Source: Oscillibacter valericigenes
GTDB lineage: Bacteria; Bacillota; Clostridia; Oscillospirales; Oscillospiraceae
Direction of reading: 5' to 3'
Assembly (NCBI RefSeq): GCF_021531915.1
Contig: NZ_JAFBIV010000003.1
Span: 62,001-126,000, forward strand
Length of the DNA: 64,000 bases
A program made the position numbers and the translations under genes. The first letter of the stretch is position 1; every line of letters begins with the position of its first letter. Below the pieces are notes generated by a model. That model was not told the DNA's origin. It saw only the letters and a list, made by a program, of their open reading frames with translations, and did no database searches. This document shows, piece by piece, positions 8,604 through 17,473 of this stretch.

Positions 8604-11600
8604 ATGAAAAAGAAATACGTTGTCATGGACGGCAATACCGCCGCCGCCCATGTGGCCTATGCCTTCACTGAAGTCGCGGCCATCTATCCCATCACCCCCT
8701 CCTCCCCCATGGCGGAGAAGGTGGACGAGTGGTCCGCCAAGGGCCGGAAGAACCTATTCGGCTCCACCGTGGACGTCATCCAGATGCAGTCCGAGGCCGG
8801 CGCCGCCGGTACCTGCCACGGTTCCCTGCAGGCCGGCGCCCTGACCACCACCTTTACCTCCTCCCAGGGCCTGATGCTGATGATCCCCGCCATGTACGCC
8901 ATGGGCGGCCAGTTCCTGCCCAGCGTCATGCACATCGCCTCCCGTGTGGTGACCAGCAACCATCACTCCATCTTCGGTGACCACACCGACTTCATGACCT
9001 GCCGCATGACCGGCTACGCCATGCTGATGTCCTCCTGCCCCCAGGAGGCCATGGACCTGGGCGCCGTCGCCCACCTGTCCGCCATCAGCGGCAAGTACGC
9101 CTTCATGCACTGCTTCGACGGCTTCCGCACCTCTCACGAGATGCAGCGCATCGAGGCCCTGGACTATGAGGACCTGCGTCCCCTGATCGACCAGAAGGCC
9201 CTCAGCGAGTTCCGCCGCCAGTCCCTGAACCCCGAGCATCCCACCAACCGGGGCAACAACGTCAACCCCGACGTGTACTTCCAGTGCAAGGAGGGCGCCA
9301 ACGAGAAGGCCAACAGCCTGCCCGACACCGTCCAGCACTACATGGACGAGATCAACAAGCTCACCGGCCGGGACTACAAGCTGTTCAACTACTACGGTGC
9401 TCCCGACGCGGAGGAGGTCATCGTGGTGATGTGCTCCGCCTCTGAGACCGTGAAGGAGACCGTGGATTACCTGAATGCCCAGGGCCGCAAGGTGGGCATG
9501 GTGCAGATCCACCTGTACCGTCCTTTCTCCGTGAAGCACTTTGCTGCCGCCATCCCCGCCACCTGCAAGCGCATCGCCGTGCTGGACCGGAACAAGGAGA
9601 CCGGCTCCGTGGGCGAGCCTGTGTACCTGGATGTGGTCACCGCCCTGAATCAGGCGGGCCGCGGCGACATCCGGGTGGTGGGCGGCCGTTACGGCCTCAG
9701 CTCCAAGGACACCACCCCCGGCCAGATCATCGCTGTCTATGACAACCTGAAGCAGGCCGAGCCCAAGAACAACTTCACCATCGGCATCATCGACGACGTG
9801 ACCCACACCTCCCTGGAGTACAAGGACGTGGAGTTCAACCGTCCCGGCGAGGTCTCCTGCAAGATCTGGGGCCTGGGCGGCGACGGCACCGTGGGCGCCA
9901 ACAAGAACGCCATCTCCACCATCGGCCTGGTGGCCGACAAGTATGCCCAGGCGTACTTCTCCTATGACTCCATGAAGTCCGGCGGCCTGACTCAGAGCCA
10001 CCTGCGCTTCGGCGACCAGCCCATCCGTTCCACCTATCTGGTGTCCTCCGCGGACTTCGTGGCGGTCCACGCCCCCACCTATGTCAAGAAGTACGACACC
10101 ACCGAGGACCTGAAGGAGGGCGGCACCTTCCTGCTGAACTGCCCCTGGTCTGTGGAGGAGCTGGAGGAGCGTCTGCCCGGCAAGATGAAGCGTGATCTGG
10201 CCCGCAAGCACGCCAACTTCTACATCATCGACGCCGCCAAGCACGCGGTGGCCGTGGGCCTGGGTGCCAACCGCACCAACAGCATCCTGCAGGCCGCCTT
10301 CTTCGCTCTGACCAAGGTCATTCCTCTGGATATGGCCGTGGAGGATATGAAGAAGAATAACTACAATTCTTACTTCAAGAAGTATGGTCAGCCCATCGTT
10401 GACAAGAACAACGCCGCCGTGGACGCCGGTATCAGCGCCGCCGTCAAGGTGGACATCCCCGCCAGCTGGGCGGACGCTGCCGATACCCCCGTGGCCGAGC
10501 CCGTGGGCGCTTCCCAGTTCGTGAAGGACATCGTCATTCCCATGGACCGTCAGCAGGGCGACAAGCTGCCCATCTCCGTGTTCAAAAAGCACGGCGTGCT
10601 GGACGGTACCTGGGAGAACGGCACCTCCGCCTTCTCCAAGCGCGGTGTCGCCGCCAAGGTTCCTCAGTGGAACGCCGAGAGCTGCATCCAGTGCAACCGC
10701 TGCGCCATGTGCTGCCCCCATGCCGCCATCCGTCCCGTGCTGCTGACCGAGGAGGAAAAGGCGAATGTACCCGCTTCCTTCACCACTGTGCCCGCCAAGG
10801 GCCTGGGCAAGGACGCCCCCGCTTATTCCTTCCGGATGCAGATTTCTCCCTACGACTGCCTGGGCTGCGGCGTGTGCCTGACCGCCTGCCCCGCCAACAG
10901 CAGCGAGAAGATGGCCGACGCGCTGGTCATGACCCCCTTCGAGGAGATGAAGCCCGAGCAGGAGAACTTCGACCTGGTCGCCATGGACGACAAGTACCTG
11001 AAGAAGGACGTCATCAACAGCAAGACCGTGAAGAACATGCAGTTCGCCAAGCCCTACTTCCAGTTCTCCGCCGCCTGCGCCGGCTGCGCCGAGACCACCT
11101 ACATCAAGCTGCTGAGCCAGATGGTGGGCGACCGGATGTACGCGGGCAACGCTGCCGGCTGCTCCTCCGCCATCTCCGGCGGTGCGCCCATCCTGCCCTA
11201 CTGCAAGGACAGCTGCGGCCGCGGCCCCGCCTGGGAGCACTCCCTGTTCGAGGACAACGCCGAGTTCGCCTACGGCTTCTTCCACGCCCAGGACGCCATC
11301 CGCAAGGAGCTGCTGATCCGTCTGGAGAGCATCAAGGCATCCGGCATCGCCGTCCTGGCCATTGACGATTACCAGGCCAACTGGAACGACGGCGGGAAGT
11401 CCCGCGCCGTGTCCGACGCGCTGATCGCCGCCCTGGAGGCCGCTGAGCAGACCGAGGATGTGGCCTACGTTCTGGAAAACAAGGAATACCTGGCCAAGAA
11501 GTCCGTGTGGGCCATCGGCGGCGACGGCTGGGCCTACGACATCGGTTTCGGCGGCATCGACCACGTGATGGCCCAGAACCGGAACGTGAACCTGCTGGTC

Positions 11601-12146
11601 CTGGACACCGAGGTGTACTCCAACACCGGCGGTCAGTCCTCCAAGTCCACTCCCACCGCCGCTACGGCCAAGTTCGCCGCCGGCGGCAAACAGGTGGCCA
11701 AGAAGGACCTGGGCGCCATCCTGATGAGCTACGGCTATGTGTATGTTGCCCAGGTGGCCATGGGCTGGGATCAGGCCCAGACGCTGAAGGCGCTGCGGGA
11801 GGCCGAGGAGTACGACGGTCCCGCCATCGTCATCTGCTACTGTCCCTGCCTGGAGCAGCACATCAAGGCTGGCATGAGCAACTCTCAGAACGAGATGAAG
11901 AAGGCTGTGGAGTGCGGCTACTGGCACTGCTACCGCTATGATCCCCGTCTGGCGGAGCAGGGCAAGAATCCCTTCCAGCTGGATTCTCCCGAGCCTGACA
12001 CCAGTAAGCTGATGGACTTCCTGATGGGCGAGAACCGCTTTGCCTCCCTGAAGAACAACTTCCCCGAGAAGGCCGACGCTCTCTATCAGAAGGAGATTGC
12101 CGACGTCAAGGCCCGCTACAACAAGTACAAGAAGATGGCCGAGTAA
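8604..12146 (+). CDS. nifJ: Pyruvate:ferredoxin (flavodoxin) oxidoreductase
   Basis: A 1180-residue single-chain PFOR that oxidises pyruvate and CoA to acetyl-CoA and CO2 while reducing ferredoxin. Domains in order: substrate-binding domain beginning MDGNTAAAHVAYAFTEVAAIYPITPSSPM; CoA/domain II region; gamma-type domain (~410-590); a 2x[4Fe-4S] ferredoxin-like insert with CIQCNRCAMCCP (~693) and CLGCGVCLTACP (~751); then the CAGCAETTY cluster site (~825) and the TPP-binding GGDGWAYDIG (~971) followed by LDTEVYSNTGGQ. Its length is typical. It follows the dehydratase by 34 bp with no terminator between, so it may be partly co-transcribed. Very strong C-ending codon bias indicates high expression. 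Confidence 0.97.
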   Translation: MKKKYVVMDGNTAAAHVAYAFTEVAAIYPITPSSPMAEKVDEWSAKGRKNLFGSTVDVIQMQSEAGAAGTCHGSLQAGALTTTFTSSQGLMLMIPAMYAMGGQFLPSVMHIASRVVTSNHHSIFGDHTDFMTCRMTGYAMLMSSCPQEAMDLGAVAHLSAISGKYAFMHCFDGFRTSHEMQRIEALDYEDLRPLIDQKALSEFRRQSLNPEHPTNRGNNVNPDVYFQCKEGANEKANSLPDTVQHYMDEINKLTGRDYKLFNYYGAPDAEEVIVVMCSASETVKETVDYLNAQGRKVGMVQIHLYRPFSVKHFAAAIPATCKRIAVLDRNKETGSVGEPVYLDVVTALNQAGRGDIRVVGGRYGLSSKDTTPGQIIAVYDNLKQAEPKNNFTIGIIDDVTHTSLEYKDVEFNRPGEVSCKIWGLGGDGTVGANKNAISTIGLVADKYAQAYFSYDSMKSGGLTQSHLRFGDQPIRSTYLVSSADFVAVHAPTYVKKYDTTEDLKEGGTFLLNCPWSVEELEERLPGKMKRDLARKHANFYIIDAAKHAVAVGLGANRTNSILQAAFFALTKVIPLDMAVEDMKKNNYNSYFKKYGQPIVDKNNAAVDAGISAAVKVDIPASWADAADTPVAEPVGASQFVKDIVIPMDRQQGDKLPISVFKKHGVLDGTWENGTSAFSKRGVAAKVPQWNAESCIQCNRCAMCCPHAAIRPVLLTEEEKANVPASFTTVPAKGLGKDAPAYSFRMQISPYDCLGCGVCLTACPANSSEKMADALVMTPFEEMKPEQENFDLVAMDDKYLKKDVINSKTVKNMQFAKPYFQFSAACAGCAETTYIKLLSQMVGDRMYAGNAAGCSSAISGGAPILPYCKDSCGRGPAWEHSLFEDNAEFAYGFFHAQDAIRKELLIRLESIKASGIAVLAIDDYQANWNDGGKSRAVSDALIAALEAAEQTEDVAYVLENKEYLAKKSVWAIGGDGWAYDIGFGGIDHVMAQNRNVNLLVLDTEVYSNTGGQSSKSTPTAATAKFAAGGKQVAKKDLGAILMSYGYVYVAQVAMGWDQAQTLKALREAEEYDGPAIVICYCPCLEQHIKAGMSNSQNEMKKAVECGYWHCYRYDPRLAEQGKNPFQLDSPEPDTSKLMDFLMGENRFASLKNNFPEKADALYQKEIADVKARYNKYKKMAE

Positions 12147-12193
12147 GCCTGATCTGCTTCCGAAGACCTGAGCAGTTGATAAACACTTTCAGC

Positions 12194-12228
12194 AAAAAGA
12201 GGTTGGGACATATCCCAACCTCTTTTTT
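12194..12228 (+). terminator. Rho-independent terminator after nifJ
   Basis: A 15-bp stem AAAAAGAGGTTGGGA, loop CATA, complement ending in a T-run, starting about 48 bp after the nifJ stop. Confidence 0.9.
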
Positions 12229-12233
12229 GTATA

Positions 12234-12262
12234 AAAACCACCGGCTGTGTGCCGGTGGTTTT
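12234..12262 (-). terminator. Terminator hairpin for glycogen phosphorylase
   Basis: A perfect 12-bp stem AAAACCACCGGC with a 5-nt loop. Read on the - strand it is followed by TTTTTAT and lies about 22 bp after the phosphorylase stop. With the nifJ terminator it separates the convergent genes. Confidence 0.85.
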
Positions 12263-12283
12263 CAAAATCTCAACTTCCGTCTC

Positions 12284-14548
12284 TCAGCCCAGATGCCAGA
12301 TATCCCGGTTATACTCCGCAATGGTACGGTCGGAGGAGAAGAAGCCCGCCTGGGCGATGTTGATGAGGCACTTCCGGCTCCAGCCCTCGGGGTCGTGGGC
12401 GTAGTCCATCATGGCCTGGGTCTTGCGGACCAGATAGGCGTTGAAGTCCGGCAGGGTCTGGAACCAGTCCTTGCCGCTGAGCTCCCGGTGCAGACGCCGC
12501 AGCTGCTCCTCCCGGCCGGCGGCCAGCATCTCGTCGCTGACCAGGAAGTCCACAGCCCGGCGGATATTGGGATCTCCCTCATACCACTCATGGGCGTTGT
12601 AGTCTCCCACCTGATAGCGGTGGATGACCTGGTTGGAGGTCCGGCCGAAGACATAGATGTTCTCCTGGCCCACCCGCTGGGCGATCTCCACGTTGGCACC
12701 GTCCATGGTGCCCAGGGTCACGGCGCCGTTGAGCATGAACTTCATGTTGCCGGTGCCACTGGCCTCCTTGCTGGCCAGGCTGATCTGCTCGGACAGGTCG
12801 CAGGCGGGGATCATCTTCTCCGCGGCGGCCACGTTGTAGTTCTCCACAAAGACCACCTGCAGATAGCGGGACACCTTGGGGTCCGCCGCGATGACCTTGG
12901 AGAGGGTCAGCAGGGCATGGATGATGTCCTTGGCAATGGTGTAGGCCGGGGCGGCCTTGGCGCCGAAGATGCAGACCAGAGGCACGGCGGGCTTGTGGCC
13001 GGCCTTGATCTGGAAATACTGGTGGATCAGGAACAGCAGATTCAGCTGCTGGCGCTTATACTCGTGGAGCCGCTTGGACTGGATGGTGAACATGGCGTCG
13101 GGATTCACCCAGACCCCCTGCTTCTCATACAGCCACTGGGCCAGCTGCTTTTTGTTGAAGGCCTTGATGGCGGCGAAGCTCTCCAGAGCCTCCCGGTCCT
13201 CCGTCAGGGCCATCAGCTTCTCCAGCTCTCCGGCGTCCTTCTTGAAGCCCGGGCCAATGCGCTGCTCGATCTCCCGGCTCAGCTTGGGGTTGCACTGCAG
13301 CAGCCAGCGGCGGAAGGTGATGCCGTTGGTCTTGTTGTTGAACTTCTCCGGATACAGCCGGTAGAAATTGGCCAGCTCACTGTTTTTCAGGATCTCCGTG
13401 TGCAGCGCCGCCACGCCGTTGGTGGAGTGGGTGAAGTGGATGTCCATGTGGGCCATGTGGACCCGGTTCTCCCCGTCCAGAATGGCGGTGCTGGTGTCCT
13501 CCGTCCGGGTGCGGGCCAGGGCGTCCAGCTGGCGGATGATGGGCACCAGCTGGGGCACCACCTTTTCCAGGTAGCCCAGGGGCCACTTCTCCAGCGCCTC
13601 CGCCAGAATGGTGTGGTTGGTGTAGGCGCAGGTTTTGGTGACGATCTCCACCGCCTCCTCAAAGGCGATGCCATGCTCGCCCAGCAGGCGGATCAGCTCG
13701 GGGATCACCATGCTGGGGTGGGTGTCGTTGATCTGGATGGCGGCGTAGTCCGCCAAGTTGTGGTAATCGCAGCCCCGGGCGGCGCACTCCTCCAGAATCA
13801 GCTGGGCGCCGGCGCTGACCATGAGATACTGCTGATAGATCCGCAGCAGACGGCCCGCGTCATCGGAGTCGTCCGGGTACAGGAACAGGGTCAGGTTCTC
13901 CGGGATATCGGCTTTGTCGAAGGAGATGCCCTCCCCCAGGATGCCCTCGTTCACCGTATCCAGGTCGAAGAGGTTCAGCTGGTTGGTGCGGCCCTGGTAG
14001 CCGGTGACGGCGATGCGGTACAGCCGGGCCTGGACCGTGGTCCCCGCCAGCTGAACGGGATACACGGTCTCCGTCCGCTGGGCCCAGCAGTCATCCGTCA
14101 GCCAGAAGTCCGGGCTCTCGCTCTGCACGCCGTCCTTGAGGTTCTGGTGGAACAGGCCGCAGTGATACCGCAGGCCGATGCCGTCACCGGGCAGGTCCAG
14201 TGTGGCCAGAGAATCCAGGAAACAGGCCGCCAGACGGCCCAGACCGCCGTTGCCCAGGCTGGGCTCCGGCTCCAGTTCCTCCATGGCCGCCAGGGACTTG
14301 CCGGCCTCCGCCAGACAGGCCCGGGTCTCCTCGTAAATGCCCAGATTGATGAGATTGTTGGAAAGCAGCTTGCCGATCAGAAACTCGGCCGAAATATAGT
14401 ACAGCTTCCTGCCAGACACCGGCCGGGACTGCTCCGCGGCCCGCCGCTGCACCATCTGCAGCAGGGCGCGGTACACCTCTCGGTCCGTGGCCTCCCGCAG
14501 TTCTTTTCCGCACAGAGCCCGCAGCTCCGCGCCGATGGATTCATACAT
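12284..14548 (-). CDS. glgP: Glycogen/maltodextrin phosphorylase
   Basis: A 754-residue GT35 phosphorylase that releases glucose-1-phosphate from alpha-1,4-glucans using pyridoxal phosphate. The N-terminal YYISAEFLIGKLL, the substrate loop GNGGLGRLAACFLDS, QINDTHPSMVIPELIR and the PLP-lysine segment EASGTGNMKFMLNG (about residue 600) are all present. It is somewhat shorter than E. coli GlgP. The ATG at 14548 is chosen because AAAGGAG lies 9 nt before it; an in-frame ATG three codons upstream (14557) directly abuts that site. It is divergent from the AraC-type gene and stands alone, with no other glycogen genes in the window. Confidence 0.95.
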   Translation of the reverse strand: MYESIGAELRALCGKELREATDREVYRALLQMVQRRAAEQSRPVSGRKLYYISAEFLIGKLLSNNLINLGIYEETRACLAEAGKSLAAMEELEPEPSLGNGGLGRLAACFLDSLATLDLPGDGIGLRYHCGLFHQNLKDGVQSESPDFWLTDDCWAQRTETVYPVQLAGTTVQARLYRIAVTGYQGRTNQLNLFDLDTVNEGILGEGISFDKADIPENLTLFLYPDDSDDAGRLLRIYQQYLMVSAGAQLILEECAARGCDYHNLADYAAIQINDTHPSMVIPELIRLLGEHGIAFEEAVEIVTKTCAYTNHTILAEALEKWPLGYLEKVVPQLVPIIRQLDALARTRTEDTSTAILDGENRVHMAHMDIHFTHSTNGVAALHTEILKNSELANFYRLYPEKFNNKTNGITFRRWLLQCNPKLSREIEQRIGPGFKKDAGELEKLMALTEDREALESFAAIKAFNKKQLAQWLYEKQGVWVNPDAMFTIQSKRLHEYKRQQLNLLFLIHQYFQIKAGHKPAVPLVCIFGAKAAPAYTIAKDIIHALLTLSKVIAADPKVSRYLQVVFVENYNVAAAEKMIPACDLSEQISLASKEASGTGNMKFMLNGAVTLGTMDGANVEIAQRVGQENIYVFGRTSNQVIHRYQVGDYNAHEWYEGDPNIRRAVDFLVSDEMLAAGREEQLRRLHRELSGKDWFQTLPDFNAYLVRKTQAMMDYAHDPEGWSRKCLINIAQAGFFSSDRTIAEYNRDIWHLG

Positions 14549-14590
14549 TGCCCGCATCTCCTTTCATGGGAACCTTCGGGTTCGTTTCAC

Positions 14591-14619
14591 TTGCTATATT
14601 ATTTCTTCCGTGGTATCAT
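14591..14619 (+). promoter_or_regulatory. Putative promoter of the AraC-type gene
   Basis: TTGCTA, 17-bp spacer, TATCAT in the AT-rich divergent region between glgP and the AraC-type gene. The glgP promoter must overlap this region on the other strand, but I could not pick one with confidence. Confidence 0.45.
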
Positions 14620-14687
14620 TTCTTATGAAATTACGGTATATTCTGATACGATCCGATCATTTTCGTGGAAATGCGAGGGATTTTGCC

Positions 14688-15566
14688 ATGGCCCCGACCC
14701 CAACCGACAGCTTTCTGGAAACCAAGCAGCACGGCAGCGTGCTGTTCCCCTTCAATATCTATCCCTGCACCATCCCCCAGGATTTCCCCTCCGTGGCCCT
14801 GCACTGGCAGAAGAGCATGGAGCTGATCTACGTGAAGAAGGGGCGGGGGCAGGTGCAGGCAGGTATGACAACCATGGAGGCCGCCGCGGGGGACCTGTTC
14901 ATCCTGCCACCGGGGACCCTCCATGCTCTCAGCGGCCTTCCCGGAGAGCGCATGGAATACGAAAATATCATTTTCGACGTGGACTTTCTGGGCTCCGGGG
15001 CGGCGGATATCTGCGCCCGGCAGTACCTGGTGCCCCTGGCGGCAGGACGGCTGGCCCTGCCGCTATCCCTGCATCCGGGGCAGTCGGAGTACGACGCCGT
15101 GGCCGCCTGCCTCGCCGACGCGGAGTCCCTCTGCGGGGACAAGGGCCCCGGCTATGAGCTGGGAGTCAAGGCAGCTACTCTGCGGCTGCTCTTCCTATTA
15201 TTGCGCATGAATCCCGAACCTATCCCTCCCGACTCCCCCGGCACCCAGCGGCTGAAACGGGTGCTGCACCGCATCGAGACGGAATACGCCCAGCCGTTAA
15301 CGGTGGCCCGGATGGCGGAGGGCTGCGGCTGCAGCACCAGCCATTTTATGCGCTGGTTCCGGCAGATGACCGGCAGCAGCTTCACGGCCTACCTGAACGG
15401 ACGGCGGCTGGCAGCGGCGGCGGAGCATCTGCGCCAGAGCGGTGACAGCATCCTGTACATCGCCGGAGAAGTGGGCTTTGAAAACCTCTCCAACTTCAAC
15501 CGCCAGTTCAAGGCCCGGTACGGCGTCACGCCCCGGGAATACCGCCAGGGCGGAGCAAAAGGATAG
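14688..15566 (+). CDS. AraC-family transcriptional regulator
   Basis: A 292-residue regulator. Residues ~15-150 form a cupin-like AraC ligand-binding domain (MELIYVKKGRGQVQ, GDLFILPPGTLHAL). Residues ~190-288 hold the double helix-turn-helix with FENLSNFNRQFKARYGVTPREYR, the standard AraC signature. The ATG at 14688 follows GCGAGGGA and gives a normal AraC length; upstream in-frame codons run into the promoter region and are not favoured. Being divergent from glgP, it may control that gene; its effector is unknown. Confidence 0.9.
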   Translation: MAPTPTDSFLETKQHGSVLFPFNIYPCTIPQDFPSVALHWQKSMELIYVKKGRGQVQAGMTTMEAAAGDLFILPPGTLHALSGLPGERMEYENIIFDVDFLGSGAADICARQYLVPLAAGRLALPLSLHPGQSEYDAVAACLADAESLCGDKGPGYELGVKAATLRLLFLLLRMNPEPIPPDSPGTQRLKRVLHRIETEYAQPLTVARMAEGCGCSTSHFMRWFRQMTGSSFTAYLNGRRLAAAAEHLRQSGDSILYIAGEVGFENLSNFNRQFKARYGVTPREYRQGGAKG

Positions 15567-15597
15567 GAGCGCAGGCACTTGCCGTATACATTTATAT

Positions 15598-15640
15598 ATA
15601 AAACGTCCTCCTGCCAAAGCGGCAAGAGGACGTTTTATTT
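15598..15640. terminator. Bidirectional terminator between the AraC-type and LysE-type genes
   Basis: Outer stem ATAAAACGTCCTC/GAGGACGTTTTAT with an inner TGCC/GGCA hairpin. A/T runs on both sides suit both convergent transcripts. Confidence 0.85.
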
Positions 15641-15649
15641 GTAATGTTG

Positions 15650-16243
15650 TCACACGGCTACGATCTTCCAGGCACACCACACCAGCAGCAGCGCCATGAT
15701 GGTGTTGATGACCCTGGCATACTTCTTGTACAGGGGGAACAGCAGGGTTCCCAAGGTGGCCCAGATCAGATTGCCCGTTCCGGCGCAGGCCGCCATGATG
15801 ACGGCGAAGGCCAGGATGTGACCCACATGGAAGCCGTAGGGCAGGATATAGCCGGAGTAGAAGGCGATGCCCAGCATCATGATCTTGATGTTCAGAAACT
15901 GCAGCAGGAAGCCGTTGACATAGGTCAGGGGCTTGGAGGCATCGGCGGTGCCGTCTCCCGTCTTGCGGGTGAAAGTCTTCCACGCCAGATACAGCACATA
16001 GGCGGCGCCCACATATTTGGCCACGGGGACGATCTGGGGGACCAGTTCACCCAGCACGGCGCAGCCGAAGCCGCAGATCAGCATGACGGTCAGCAGGCCC
16101 GTCCAGATGCCGAAGATCAGGGGACGGCACTTGCGGAAACCAAAGGTGCTGGTGCTGCTGAGCAGCAGGATATTATTGGGTCCCGGCGTAAAGGTGGTGG
16201 CGCAGGCGGACAGCGCCAACTCCCAAAAAACAGCTGCGGTCAT
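15650..16243 (-). CDS. LysE/RhtB-family amino acid exporter
   Basis: A 197-residue membrane protein with about six hydrophobic helices and the family signature near the N-terminus (CATTFTPGPNNILLLS). LysE/RhtB proteins export lysine, threonine, homoserine, leucine and similar amino acids. It is the last gene of the ilvC-ilvD-ATPase run, 24 bp after the ATPase gene, and ends at a terminator. Its position under an isoleucine T-box suggests overflow export of branched-chain amino acids or their precursors; this is inference from context. AGAGGAG ribosome site 7 nt before the ATG. Confidence 0.88.
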   Translation of the reverse strand: MTAAVFWELALSACATTFTPGPNNILLLSSTSTFGFRKCRPLIFGIWTGLLTVMLICGFGCAVLGELVPQIVPVAKYVGAAYVLYLAWKTFTRKTGDGTADASKPLTYVNGFLLQFLNIKIMMLGIAFYSGYILPYGFHVGHILAFAVIMAACAGTGNLIWATLGTLLFPLYKKYARVINTIMALLLVWCAWKIVAV

Positions 16244-16267
16244 GGGGCATCTCCTCTTTCTCTACAT

Positions 16268-17473
16268 TTAATCCTGTACCCCGGCCTTGCACAGCTCCAC
16301 GAACTGCTTGGCGACCCGGGCGCTGCGGCCGCCCATGCGGATGGCGAAGGCCTCGCTGCGGACGTTCAGCTCCCGCTCGTCCATATCCAGGCCGTACTGC
16401 TTGGCAAGCTGGCCCACGATGTACAGGTAGCGGTCCCGGTCGGGGCTGGCAAAGGTGATGGTCAGGCCAAAGCGGGCCGACAGGCTCATGAGCTCCTGAC
16501 GGGTGTCGCTCTCATGGATGTCGTCCCCGGCCCGGTCCGTCAGGGTCTCCTTGATCAAATGACGGCGGTTGCTGGTGGCGTACACGGCGATGTTCTGGGC
16601 CCGGCCGCCCACGCTGCCCTCCAGAATGGCCTTCAGGGCAGCGAAGTTATCGTCGTTGGACGTAAAGCTCAGATCATCGATGAACAGGATGAACTTCAGC
16701 GGATTGGCCGCCAAAGTGTCCATCAGGTCGGGGATCTGGTACAGCTGGTTCTTCTTGACCTCCACCAGCCGCAGGCCCTGGTCCGCGAACCTGTTGGCGA
16801 TGGCCTTGATGGCGCTGGACTTGCCGGTGCCGGCGTCGCCATACAGCAGCACGTTGTTGGCAGGCTTGCCGTCCAGCAGCGCCTGGGTGTTGGCGATCAC
16901 CTTCTGCCGCTCCTGCTCGTAGCCGGGCAGCTCCTCCAGCTGCTGGGGGTCCGGGTGCTTTACCGGCACCAGCGCTCCGTTCTCCACGGTGAACATATGG
17001 TAACGGGCAAAGACGCCGTAGCCCTTGGAGCCCACCTCCCGGAGCCGGGCAGCATAGTCTCCCGCAATATCCCGGTCAGAGACATTCCAGCTCTCGTGAT
17101 ACACGTCGGGGTCCTGATACTCGGCGCCATGGATGAAATCCTCCAGCGTCAGCTGCGCCAGCTTGTTGAGAAACTGGAGCTCATGCTCCATATGCGCCCG
17201 CAAAATAGGGCTGAAGGTCTCCGGATCGTGCTGGCGGACGCAGACGTTCTCGTTCTCCATGACGATCTCATACAGGTAGTCCGTCCAGTTGTCGCAGCCC
17301 CTGCCGAACAGCACGGACTCGAACTCGGCGCAGGCCTCCACAAAGTCATCCTCGGTGCCGCTGCAGCGGACTTCCAGCATGCGGCGCAGCGCCTGCACGG
17401 CGGGATCGTCCAGCAGGCCCCGGAAGATGACCAGACTGATCAGCCTGCGGCGAATGGTATTCAGGCTTTTCAT
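16268..17473 (-). CDS. DUF815-family AAA+ ATPase
   Basis: A 401-residue predicted ATPase of the DUF815 (PF05673, COG2607) family. Walker A is GDAGTGKSSAIKAIANR, Walker B is KFILFIDDLSF, and the arginine-containing ATSNRRHL segment is the likely sensor. The N-terminal ~170 residues are a helical domain of unknown role. The function of the family is not established. Its ATG overlaps the ilvD stop codon by one base (TAATG), indicating translational coupling inside the ilv operon. Nothing in the sequence shows a direct part in isoleucine-valine synthesis. Confidence 0.85.
   Translation of the reverse strand: MKSLNTIRRRLISLVIFRGLLDDPAVQALRRMLEVRCSGTEDDFVEACAEFESVLFGRGCDNWTDYLYEIVMENENVCVRQHDPETFSPILRAHMEHELQFLNKLAQLTLEDFIHGAEYQDPDVYHESWNVSDRDIAGDYAARLREVGSKGYGVFARYHMFTVENGALVPVKHPDPQQLEELPGYEQERQKVIANTQALLDGKPANNVLLYGDAGTGKSSAIKAIANRFADQGLRLVEVKKNQLYQIPDLMDTLAANPLKFILFIDDLSFTSNDDNFAALKAILEGSVGGRAQNIAVYATSNRRHLIKETLTDRAGDDIHESDTRQELMSLSARFGLTITFASPDRDRYLYIVGQLAKQYGLDMDERELNVRSEAFAIRMGGRSARVAKQFVELCKAGVQD

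Noticed and set aside
8754-11927. Very long - strand open frame antisense to nifJ
   Set aside because: It is the mirror of a highly C-ending, codon-biased gene, with low-complexity G/V/H/L-rich translation, no ribosome site and no domain.
12176-15157. 993-codon + strand open frame over glgP
   Set aside because: It lies opposite a clear phosphorylase, crosses two terminators and has a composition typical of antisense frames of GC-rich genes.
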